From Linum tenue (Eukaryota; Streptophyta; Magnoliopsida; Malpighiales; Linaceae), in contig CAMGYJ010000005.1 in assembly GCA_946122785.1 (NCBI GenBank), positions 68,956,200-69,020,199 of the forward strand: a stretch of DNA of 64,000 nt, written 5' to 3'. This document shows positions 53,169-64,000 of this stretch, piece after piece; within the stretch, counting starts at the first letter, position 1, and each line of letters opens with the position of its first letter. Made by a program: the position numbers and the translations under genes. Below the pieces are notes generated by a model. The model ran no database searches. It was not told the DNA's origin and saw nothing but the letters and a program-made list of their open reading frames with translations.

Positions 53169-56100
53169 TCAGTCAAAAATTTCTCGATACACAATGTTCT
53201 GCATACTTTTCAACTCAGTACCATCAGCATCACAGCTCAAAATCTTGATTCCATGCTTCGTTGTAACCGAGACAATGCAACATATAACTGACCATGGGAG
53301 AAAACTTGCTTCTGAGACACAAACCCACATGTTGTATGTTTGACCCTGGCTTTATTTATTGTCATTGCAAAGCACAATGAAATGGGATATTGTCTGCGTT
53401 CCAATGTGAAATTCAAACTTTTATAGTGATGGGTCAAAGTCATTCTAGGCAAAAAAAAAAACCCTGTCACCAGCATGCGATCCTGAAATAATCTCCAATT
53501 CGATGCACCACATCCCCAATGTCTTCACAGTTTAGTCTAGTTCCATTACATAATCCACGACTTTGATCCAGGTTTCTTAATAGAATAACCGGACACCCCA
53601 ACTTAAGTTTCAACTCATGATTAGGAAAGTTCCCAATCTTCAATGAGTTCAAAATTCAGTCGAGTAATCAGATCAATCACATTTTGGTTTCCAGGATCCA
53701 TATCAATAGAATCAGAACTAAAGTATGACATAACTTCACCAGGGAATTGCTCAAGGACATAATTGTTATTGCAGAAACCATGTCATGATGAGGAGCTAAG
53801 ATAGCACGACACAAAGTACCGTGAATCAGAATCATGAGATGCTAAACCTCCATAGACCACACCAACAATGTCAGAAATGTGGTCCCCCTTGCGTTGAACA
53901 GAGAACTCCTTAGGAATAGAAATTATGGACTCGCCAAAATATTTGCATCCTCGCCATCCCTATGGCAAGGATCCATTGCTAAACTCGCTGAGTCTCGAAC
54001 CTCATCAGCCGAAAACCATCTCTAACCAAACGCATATTCTTCTGCAACCTCAACACTCTGAAATGGTTCCACAATTTTGATTTCTTAATTGAAGAATTAA
54101 CAATATCTGATCGTGTACCTTTGATTATTACCGGCAATGTGACGAAAAATCTCCTCCAAGTACAACAGTCATCCCACCAAATGGCAGCTCTTCAGAATTA
54201 GGATATTTTTAATAAATATCTCTTAGAGTTCTGTCCAAAGCCTCAACACAATGCTTATGGACATCGGTGCTTCATCCCAAATAATCAGAGAGGTCTTTTG
54301 AATCAACTCAGCCAATCACTACTTGTTGAATATGGCATGTCGATTTGGAGTGAATATCTACGGGAATGTGAAATCTAGAATGAGCTGTTCGTCCGCCGGT
54401 CATTAATAATGCAGCAATACCTGATGAGGCAACGCACAACACAATCTTACCCTCTGCACGCAGCTTCAAACAAATTACTTTCCATAAGAATTTTCCCTGT
54501 GCCACCAAATCCATCAACAAAGAAGCTAAATCACTTATCATCATATACTGAATTCAAAATCTCATCATACGCGTCTTTTGTTCAAATGAGTTTAGGAAAC
54601 ATGTCATTGAATTGGGACTGAAGCTCACTGCAATTATATTAAGCTCTTCTGCAATCATTCGATTTGAAGTGCCAACCATAGTATCTGTGGATAGAGTAGG
54701 CAAACCAGGAAAATCAGCTATGTCTTCCAATGCCTTTGTAACAACTTCTCAATCTTCATTAAGCACAGTTCCTTAAGTTCATCATCAGACAGTTGAAGAT
54801 TAGGGAGCTTCAAATCTTTTCTACGCTAGTAGAGTATATCATCACTTAACAATGACCAATTTTTATCCCAAAATGCCTTGAAATCTGCTACTGGACAATG
54901 AATTAGAATAGTGACAAAAAGCTCTCGAAGCTTGTGTCCAGAAGCCCAAGTAGATACCTCATTAACAATCATTCCACTCATTATCTTCTGCAGTAATCCA
55001 AGGGCGTAGCAAGCTTCTTGGAAAGATTCATGAAGAACACCATTAAACCGTTCTGATTTCCTCAAAAGAAGTACAACCTTTAACAACATGAAGCAGCATA
55101 CGCAAGTAGAACTTCTCTTTTTTGATGGATGGGAGTAATACACTCTCCCAATGCACCTCCTCGATTTCCGTCGTTGCCAGATTTTGTCTTTTTGATCCCA
55201 TACAAAGAATTGTGGGAGTCAGCATATGTGTAGTTGCGTGCCTCTACAGAGACCTTAGTAATTTCCATCCATGCCAACAACATTGATAATGAAGATCCTT
55301 GATTCTCTACAACTTCTTCCACTGAGGAATTGTCCTTAGAGACAACAATATTTTCACCTGGAAGATGAAATGGCATTCGGACAACAGATGGATAGTGATT
55401 ATACACATCAAACTTGAAATCCTCCAACATGCCTCCCCTGATGTAATGTACCGACAATCCATATAAGCTTTGATCTCATCAATGCACACTAAGGTCGATG
55501 AACTTCCAGACACATTATCAGAAGTACTGGGTAAGTCACTATCAACCAAAGTTGCAGCAGCACGATCAGCAGGTTTATTAAATATTTGAACAAATACTTT
55601 ATTGCCCTGTCAATGCACAAATCATTAGACTTCTCATTTTATTTTGTAAATCAACGAATCTTAAACCACATCGACGATAAGGATAAAAAAAATATAAGTT
55701 TGATTTCATTTTTGTCTTGAATTAAAATTCGTTAACACGAAACTATATGACAATTGACTAAGGAGAGTCCTATATTATATCAAACAAATAACATAATTTT
55801 ATAGATACAAAAAAACTTGGGACCAGACAATGACATATTAGTTATATAATATAATCTGTACAATTTATAGCCAAACAAATTATAGAGTACTACTTCTTAG
55901 TTTCAAAATGAAAAGTACAGTAGCATTAGTATGAATCAATGTCCAATTAAGTTCCATTATATTTCTAGATTATTTATTCAGAGCACCTAATTATTTAACT
56001 GAAATTGCAGTTTCTTTTTCGCTTATTAAAATCACAGTACACAATAGTTAACAAAAGAGCTAATGCATGACAAAATACATTCTACAATAACTGCATTAAT

Positions 56101-59100
56101 AAAAAATTGTTACTAAATCTACGTCTGTAATAATATACAACATTATGTGCAAAGTTCAATAAATTTTAGTAAGTGTACCCCTTTAAAAAATAGTAAGTGT
56201 ACCGTGTAATGGATAGAATCAACGTGCTAACTATCAGTTTCCCTAAGTATAAGCAAACAAAATAGTAAGGGCTAATAAGAATAAATTGGGAATCATGCAT
56301 ACCTTGATTGTGCAAAATTCGACATTAATATGGCATTGAAACCGCAATAGCAAATATCGATTATATGGCACAACATACGGTTGTCTAAAGGGATGCCATT
56401 AATCTCAAACTTCACACCTGTATCACGTCGCCGATACTTAGCAAATCCATGCTCATCAATAACTGTTTGACTACATATGCTTCGGGAAATGCTTCGTGCA
56501 AACCCCATCTGCCATGCACACACAGCACTTCGGTTTGCAACTCCACATGGCCCGTGCATCATAAATGATGTAACAGCTTCATAACCATCAGGATCTAAAG
56601 CAGGATTAGGAAGCTCAGCAGATATAATAGAATCAATATCACCTCGAGTCACAAATTTATCTTCCGGAGAGAGAAATAACAAAATATGCGCATGCGGCAA
56701 ACCACGCTTTTGGAATTCAATAGCTTCAACATCTGCAGATATGGGAAAAATATGTTTTTAGTAAATGAAGTACCAAAATAAAATATTGGATAGTTAGATA
56801 GAATAAGAGAAACTTACAGGCCAATACTGTTCCAAATATCTTCTTATCTTTGATCTCAAACATGAGTTGATTTAGTTTTAACTTGAAAACTCTGGCAATC
56901 ACATCTGATCTATCTGGATCTTTTCTCCCATCACTCTTAAGCAGATCAGTCATGAATTGAATCTCAGGCCAATTAGCATTACAGGTAAACGTGATGAATA
57001 AATCAGGGTAGCCGATCCACCTACAAATAGCCATTGCATCCTGAAAATTTTCATACTTGTACCGAGGACCACCAGTATGGCTGGATGCTAAAATCACTCG
57101 CTTCCCAGTCGACTTAAGGTCAGTATCACCACGCAAGAATGAATCTATAAGGCCAGAGAAATAGTGCATGCGCAACTTTGATTGGTTGTTTCTAATCCAC
57201 TCCAATCGTTCAGCCTCTATCAAAGCATATGCATTAACAACATATTGTTGAAACAATTTGCCGGTAAGCAGTAATGAGCTAGACTGATCAAACCTTGTCT
57301 GTAGTCGATAGCTGTAGAAATCACACTGAGAAACACTACTGGAGCCACATTCATCAACCAATCCTGTGGAATAACTAATATTCCCGTGCCACCCATCTTC
57401 ACCATAAGGAAATAGAAGAGGATACTGCAATGCCATTAAGCTCGGGTGATAAAAACTAATTCTTTCTAGCTTCATAGTTTGATACTGGACAACAATACCG
57501 AGAAGCTTAATTTTTAGAGGCTGAACCCCATCACGCACAATTCTATCTCGAGCAAAGCGAAATGTCTGGACTAAAACATTATTCCTGTCAAGCATCTCTT
57601 GTAGACTTCCAACAACATCATGTAGTAATTGATTTGAAGAAGACCCCATAGAGACGAAATCTATCCGATTCTGCACTTCATTGTTTGTTTCATGAATGTA
57701 CAACTGTGCAAATTTGGGTCGTTCGCCATCAACAGGAACTAAGCCTCCAATGCGGTGATAGATTTAACCTCCTATTGAATAAACATATACACCCCGACCA
57801 TCATTTATAGCATGATCCACCTTACCACCAAGAGAAATAAAGGTGAACAGATTATTATACTGCCGAATATATTTTCTAAAGTGGCCAGCGATAACAGTAT
57901 CAAACTCCAACAACATCTTCAAAAACTCTGGAGGATCACGTCGCTCTGGAATTTTTACTTTTCCGCCTTTACAACATAATGTGAATTGAGGGTTTACATG
58001 TCCCCGACTATCACGGGTGCTTTCAAACCTCCAAAAAACAACACCACAATATTTACAAAAACAATCTGGGTGGCCGATTGAGAATTCCGATATTGCCGGA
58101 TAACCTGCAATATAGAGGTGGATCAATTGCATTCTCAAGCATATAAACAAAGAAAATCAAACAAAGGAATGATGTATGGACTGACCACGACTGTAAAATG
58201 ATCTAGGCACTCCAACTTTCTTCCGCAGTTCACAAATTTGGATCATTCTCATAGCTCGGTTATGCTTAGCTTGCAAAGTCTTCAAAGGAACATCATAGAC
58301 TGAACAATAGCAGCCATAATCAATATACATAATCTGACACTTGCATTCATAGCTATACATTCCTTTCCCACTAATTGAACAATATTCAACCATAACTACA
58401 AAACAACCACGATTTGCTGAATCCACAAATTGCAAAGTGGAAGAGAAGATTAAGGACAGGAGGGAATTATCAGCTTCCTTCCATTCATGGGTTGTACGTC
58501 CATGGGTTATGGTGGTATTAGTAGATTGAGTGAGTGCATTTTTAATGTACATGTGTACTTGGATCCCCGTATAAAAACAAATTTCCCCAAACTCATTTTA
58601 AGCAAATTGACAGTAAGTCCAAGAAAAACAGACCATTTCAAATCTAAAATCCAAAGTGATAGCACATCAAACAATTCAATGGTAACCCAAATACATATAA
58701 ATAGATACGTGAGACACTTTCAACTTTCATATACCATTTCAAATGTCAAATCCAAAGTCATATTACATAAAAAGCAATTCAACAGTAAACCAAAGACATA
58801 AATTAATTCGTGAGACAATTTCATAGACCACTCAAATCATTTCTTTGTCTTAAACCCCTCACCTTAAGCTTCTGCTAATCACAACAGATAAACACACAAA
58901 GCTAACTACATAACAACAAAAGATAAGCAACAGACAAACATAGACATACCTGGGACTGACATAACACGCACTCGATGCATCCTTCGAACCACCAAAAGGA
59001 ACTTCCTTCGCCTTCTAGATATAATTGCAATATACCGAGCAACGAAACTGAGGCGAACTTTCAACTTGCTGATAACTATCAATAAGAAACAGGAGACCTA

Positions 59101-59422
59101 AGAACAAACACAACTTCAAATAAACTACATATAATATTAAATTTCACATACCACCATCAAGGCGGACCCTCTCTGCATCAACTTCAGCTAGTGTCGGACT
59201 TTCAGGGGAGACAAAAATTGCTCTTCCTTTCCCTAACAAAAACACATTGGAAGCACAAATATAAAACCCTTCCATTTAAGTTCTTATATATGATATTTAA
59301 TTTGAGGAAATAACATACTAAGAATAAAGAGAGTATATACATCGAGTGGTAGCAGAGACAGAATTCATTGGAGGTTTGTTTGAGCCATAAGAAGAGTTGT
59401 CGCGAGGCCGTTTCGGCGGCAT
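53169..59422 (-). pseudogene. Helitron Rep-Pif1 helicase (RepHel), multi-exon, inactivated
   Basis: Helitron transposase. The minus strand begins MPPKRPRDNSSYGSNK at 59422. Helitron-like N-terminal region: CCKGGKVKIPERRDPPEFL, YNNLFTFISLGGKVD, then LMALQYPLLFPYGEDGWH and YPDLFITFTCNANWPEIQF (58150-56830). HUH nuclease motif in GLPHAHILLFL near 56695. Pif1 part: FFVDGFGGTGK (Walker A, near 54500), IVLCVASSGIAALLMTGGRT, LGCPVILLRNLDQSRGLCNG and FSHGQLYVALSR. Breaks: TAA at 57766-57764, frameshifts near 56385, 55585, 55440, after the Walker A motif and near 53265. It cannot make an active protein. Confidence 0.88.
55608..56297 (-). other. Intron of the RepHel gene
   Basis: Donor-like ...ACAATCAAG|GTATGC near 56297; reading resumes near 55608 with the second Rep motif region (KYLF). 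AT-rich; no other feature. Confidence 0.5.
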
Positions 59423-60464
59423 TGCTGAAGCAAACGCAGGGGGGTAGCAGCCACAGGGGGGAACTAATGAAGAACTTGTTGGCTGTTAATCCACCAAGAC
59501 ACTGCCGGACTCCAACTTGATAGGATCTAGATTTGTTGAGGACTGAAATACATCATTAGTACAGGGAAATAAGCAATTGCAAAGATTACTATTTGGAAAA
59601 AGGCAATCACAAAAAACAGAACATACTACACAAATGCAAAGGCAACAGACGAAACAACTACAGCTTACCAAGAAGAATCCAAAAATTGTGAAGCGGCCAA
59701 ATTGCGAGCCACCGACGAACACAGCAGGAACGATAGCTTGGCAGATCAGTCGAGAAGAGGCAAGAGAGAGACGGCGATAGACAGATTGGGCAGCGAGAAA
59801 GAGCTGACCACAGCAGGACCTTCCTTGGCGTCAATTCCCGGTGACAGTCGGGGAAGTAGCGACAGCGAGACGGTGAGGATATTGATTTCGATTTGATTGT
59901 GGGAAAAATTGAGGGTTGAGGCTGAGCTCAAATCCAATGCACAGAGAGGGCAAAAGTGAGAGATTACTCTTTCACATCGAGTGTGGCAAACAGAGCGGCG
60001 GAGAGCACACTGGCAGATTACGGCTAGAAAGATACAGCGACAAAGAGCTAATCGCGTTCCGGTGTGTGGTTGGAGTTTTTGATTTCCGATTGCAATGGCA
60101 GCGTCGAACCCAGCGAATACGTTGACAAAGCGTTCTTCGCGAGCCTGTGGGTCGTTGGAGTTTTTGGTTTCCGATTAGAATGGCGGCGTCGAATCCAGCG
60201 AGGAGCCTAGATCATTGAGCAACAAAAATTACTTCAGCGAATTCGGGGGAAAAATTATATTCAGCGTTTGGGGAAGGATGAGCAGAGAAAGACCAAAGAG
60301 TTCAGCCAATTCGGGATTTTTTTTTTTTTAATCTTCAGCGTGAGAAGACAAAGGACGAAGAGGAGTAGGCTTGGAGAATGACAAAAAAACCCATCCGAAA
60401 CGTGCGGCGCTTTCAGCAAAGGGTGACGTGGCAAATGCTTTGTTTTGACATCCGCTTATAGTGA
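59423..60464 (-). promoter_or_regulatory. Helitron 5' region and RepHel leader
   Basis: No coding beyond short open frames. Contains an imperfect duplication with an 84-bp period (60069-60121 and 60153-60204; gttggagttttt, atggcagcgtcgaa) and the 5' terminal TC...TATAAGCGG. It probably holds the RepHel promoter. Confidence 0.5.
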
Positions 60465-60477
60465 TTTGTAGATTAAA

Positions 60478-60502
60478 CTAGTTTTTAGCCGACCCTGGTC
60501 GG
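60478..60502 (-). mobile_element. 3' terminus of a second Helitron
   Basis: Plus strand: host a, then ctag (60478-60481), seven bases, then hairpin ccgacc-ct-ggtcgg (60489-60502). The architecture is identical to the terminus at 44850. The body would extend to the right; its 5' TC end was not found in the window. Confidence 0.6.
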
Positions 60503-63500
60503 ATGAATTTTTTATTTATTTATATTTTAAATTATTTGGTATCTTTATATTACTTTTTTTAAGAGGTAATATTTATATTATTTGTTTGTGATATTAATGG
60601 TAATTAGTTTATAGACTTTCTTTTATGTGCTCAAGATAGGGTGCATAACCATAAATAACCAAATCTAGACCTTTCATTTAGAAAATTCAGATCTAAAAAT
60701 GGAGAATTAAAGACCACTTTTATTTTCTTAGCTTTCTTAATCGGCTCATATATTTTTTCGTTTTAACTCAGATTTAAAAAAAAAAATTCACAGATGGAAC
60801 GAGTTCATCGGGCTCTACAAAATGAGATCAATTTTCAATATTTTTTGAGAAAAAAAATTATGGCCTCTCGGTACCAACTACATACCATATGGTATTTTCT
60901 TCATTTTTAATTCCTTTTTGAAAACGTTTGCACAGAAGGGACGAGCTCATCATGATCTATTGGATCTACAAATTTCTGGGTGAACAAATTACATGACCAA
61001 AAAATACCATACAATACCACCCTGGTACGGGGGTGGTATCTTGTGGTACACAATGATAAAAGTCGTAAATGACAGTTAATATACTTCTACTATCATGTAT
61101 TGAACCATCCTACAGTCTTGGTTTGTTAATACCACCATGGTACGCTTTTCAAATCATAGGTATGCTCTTATTTCAATACCACTCAATACCATATGGTATA
61201 GAATGGTAAAAAATGGCTCAATTTTTTTGTTCGAAAAATATGTCAAAGTGGATATCATTTTGAAGAGCACAATTAATCTGATCTAACTGTGCAAAAAAAA
61301 TTAAATTTCGACTTAAAAAGAGTGAGAAATCATCCGTCAAAGATTAAAAAGGGAAAAATTAAAAGCTTTCCAGGAGAGAGAGATGCTGATGTCATGCTGA
61401 TGTGGACGAGTTACTCATGGTTACTCACCATAAGGTTACTGACCTGATCCGTTCCCGACTTTCTGTATCCATAAAATTAGATATTATTAACTTGATTTTT
61501 GTTAGGGAAATTAAGACAATAATTTGTCACTGCTTTAGCAAAGGACATATAACCAATATAGGGTACACAAAAGAAGTGCTCGAACCGTTAAAGAGGTAGT
61601 AGTTAACTTTAGTATAAACACTAACTATTAGTCAAACTTTTTCGCATTCTTTTTTATCAGTCAAACTTATTGAATTACTGATAAGAAAAATGTTAACTTT
61701 CAGTTACCAATTTTATTAGTAATATTGACCTGACAACATGATATTAACTTGGAAGAAACACATGGAGGCGAACATTCCAAAATTTTAGTATTTTAACTAA
61801 AAAAGAGATACGGAAATTTTTTGGCAGTAATTAGTGTTTACCGGACCAGACCGGAATATGCTTAAATACATTCCATTTAGGATTAGGAATAGGCATGATT
61901 GGACCCGTTTTTTACATATATATCTCCTTATTTTATTTGGCTCCCTTTACAATCCTTAATATTATTGGAATTAACAACTAAATTAGTGCCACATAAGCAT
62001 ATGGCTAGCTCTCATTCATCCAATGTGGATAACCTCTAATAATAATTGTAATATTTTTTTTGCACTTTAATGCATCATTATTAGAAATAAAACATAAATT
62101 GAGTTAATAACAATGTTAAAGTTCCAATCAATGCAATCTTTGGTTTTCTTCTATCTCTTTGTTGAAAGCTTCTCTCTCTCAAAAAAAAAATCCAGCATTG
62201 AAAAGGCAAAAAAAAAAAAAGATCAAGTTCCGTAAAACAAACAAAACTCTCTTCTTATTTACTAAATTATTTTTTAGATTTCTAATATTTATCTTCTTTA
62301 CTTTTTACACAATGATAAAAGAAGAAAATAATACTACATATGTGGTTTTGTTTGTTTGTCGATAATAGGGAGGGAGTTACATGAAGCAATGGTTAGATGG
62401 AAAATGATTGAGCAGTTGTAACATAATTTTGAGTTGTTGACGGGGAAAAATACATCGTATATTTGTGAACACAAAGCATTGTCAACTATTCCCCCTTGAT
62501 GCACAACTAGTGATTGATCTCTCTTCCCCAACAATATGTGGTTGCCTACGATTAACTGACTGAGTTCTACTCTTCTGCCCATCATGTATCTCTTCCCATT
62601 ATTTTCTTAATTTCTTCCATATTATGAAGGTGGGGTCGTAAGTTTTCCACTAGATTTTGTAAATGTATTTCTTCTTCATTTTCCAAGTAGTTTATTCTAT
62701 ACGAGGAGAAATCCATCTTGCGACAGCAAACCTCAACCCCAATAGATACCCGAAAACTCAGGAAAAGTTTAATACGAGCTTACAGCCTTGGCGGTGGCCA
62801 CCAAGGGGTAACGCAAATGGGGTGACTGCCAAGGATCGATCAAGGACCTCCTAGACACAATCCTGCGCATTTACCACCTCTACCATCCCTTGGTGATTTC
62901 CAAGTATTTTTATATGATTCTCTCTCTTGCCTTATACTTTTATAAAAAAAGGTAACAGATATTTGGAAGGGTTAATTTATGGGATTTAGAGAATCTCTCT
63001 CTGGGTTGAACAATTGATCATTTTCCTTGGAGGCCAATCACAACATGATTCCTGGGATGCTAAATGGAAAACAGAGTTATGAGGGTTGTCATCTTGCCAT
63101 ACTCCATCAGAGGATGTTTGTTTATGTTTGTTATGTTCAAGAGCAACATGCTACTACCTAGCCATATAATGATGATACGATAAGTGAGTAGTATGTAGCA
63201 GTGGGGTTATAAATAGAAGGAAATATATGTGGGATTTTTAAAGGTGATGAAGAAAAAATGGTGGTGGTGATCTTTAGGTTGTCCGTGTCGATGTTCTTTA
63301 TATTTCTACACATTTCCAATGATAATTGTTTATTTTCTTAGTGTTGATTTTGGCCTAACTATTTTCTTATCTACTATTGTTTGAAGTTGATTGATGCATC
63401 AAACCCGGTTCATGAATGGGGACTATGCAAGATAGAATGATCTGGGTTGTATTGAAGTTCACGACTTCCATCATTTATCTCTGCGAATATTAGATAAAAA

Positions 63501-64000
63501 AGCTTCAGTATGCAGCGCAAGAAATTTGTAGCTCTCTAATAAATATAAATTGTGTGTATAAGCGGTTTGGTTTGCTGAATTGTTCTATGTTTTTTTTTTT
63601 TTTGCAACTGATAGTTAGTTTTGTTGTTGGTTTTGTTAAATATTTTCAAGGTAAATTAAATGAGTAAGCTGAAGATAGACGATGGGGATGAAAATGTGGT
63701 TCCTCTCTCTTCCAAAAGTGTAAAGACAACTAATGTTGCATGATATACAAAAAAAAAATAGATTGTAATATTCTCCATGAGTCCGATAAGGAATCAACGT
63801 GATATAATTATTTTTATTTTTATAATTCTGACATCCAATACTTATGTCTTATGTAGCAGTTTCGATACCAAATTATAAATCAATAAACAAAAGGTCTACA
63901 AATAGTTAATTTAGAAAAATTAACTTTTTTTATGAATCGTTGGGATCTTATTCATCAAAAAGCGCTTTTGCTAGCAACACCGTTGCTAGCTAGGGTAGGT
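60503..64000. other. AT-rich terminal region, no gene recognised
   Basis: Contains ataccatatggtat-type palindromes and ggtac/gtacc-rich sequence at 60880-61210, flanked by related blocks in direct and inverted orientation (about 60790-61370). A 9-bp-stem hairpin, gctagcaac-acc-gttgctagc, lies at 63970-63990. Open frames are short and unconvincing. Confidence 0.4.

Larger units (their letters stand above)
44850..60464 (-). mobile_element. Autonomous-type Helitron, 15.6 kb, with RepHel pseudogene and two RPA-like genes
   Basis: On the minus strand it begins TCACTATAAGCGGATGTC (from 60464) and ends with a 7-bp GC hairpin (cccggcc-cgtt-ggccggg, 44861-44878), seven bases, then CTAG (44853-44850). 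It sits between host A (44849) and T (60465), as Helitrons require, with no TSD. It contains a Rep/Pif1 helicase gene (59422-53169) and two RPA-like genes (51938-50245, 48810-45617), all on the same strand: the gene set of autonomous plant Helitrons. The helicase is broken; the RPA genes read open. Confidence 0.9.

Noticed and set aside
62663..62854. 63-codon open frame
   Set aside because: Short, no family, AT-rich surroundings and no splice context.

Overview
This is nuclear DNA of a flowering plant, probably a dicot. It is AT-rich, has no bacterial-style gene packing, and is almost entirely transposable elements of plant-specific types: L1-like LINEs, copia, a chromodomain gypsy, hAT, CACTA, Mutator-like elements (MULEs) and Helitrons. 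I found no rRNA, tRNA, CRISPR or clearly intact ordinary host gene. Calls rest on motif reading, terminal repeats and target-site duplications (TSDs) found by eye. Where exon limits are given they follow GT/AG sites and reading-frame continuity.

Left part (1-9.1 kb): a decayed minus-strand LINE runs off the left edge. A structurally complete plus-strand LINE (3638-9118) follows, with an 18-bp TSD, two open reading frames that overlap by ATGA, and an A-rich tail.

Middle (11.4-30.1 kb): a minus-strand copia retrotransposon is split inside its RNase H region by a nest of DNA transposons. A hAT element of about 570 bp (11883-26004, 8-bp TSD) holds a 13.6-kb CACTA element (12009-25560, TSD TAT). 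The CACTA in turn holds a 722-bp MULE MITE (9-bp TSD), a 372-bp hAT MITE (8-bp TSD) and a 4.5-kb MULE (20633-25165, 9-bp TSD). That MULE carries a plant-mobile-domain gene and a truncated mudrA-like gene facing each other, and its ends are arrays of short palindromes.

30.3-38.1 kb: a gypsy chromovirus remnant with a large internal deletion (30325-32956), simple and tandem repeats, and a probable non-autonomous Helitron (34052-37703) holding fragments of an EF-hand gene and a pectin-methylesterase gene.

38-44.8 kb: one CACTA-type terminus (38086), intron/exon-like sequence of unknown origin, and a young gag-only LTR element (41539-44405; 299-bp LTRs, TSD GAAGC).

44.85-60.46 kb: a 15.6-kb Helitron on the minus strand, with both termini and the A/T insertion site visible. 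It carries a broken Rep-Pif1 helicase gene and two replication-protein-A-like genes whose exons all read open. A second Helitron 3' terminus starts 13 bp beyond its 5' end. The last 3.5 kb is AT-rich with inverted-repeat motifs but no recognisable gene.

The strongest candidates for follow-up are the four-level nest, the Helitron with preserved RPA genes beside a decayed helicase, and the palindrome-ended MULE.
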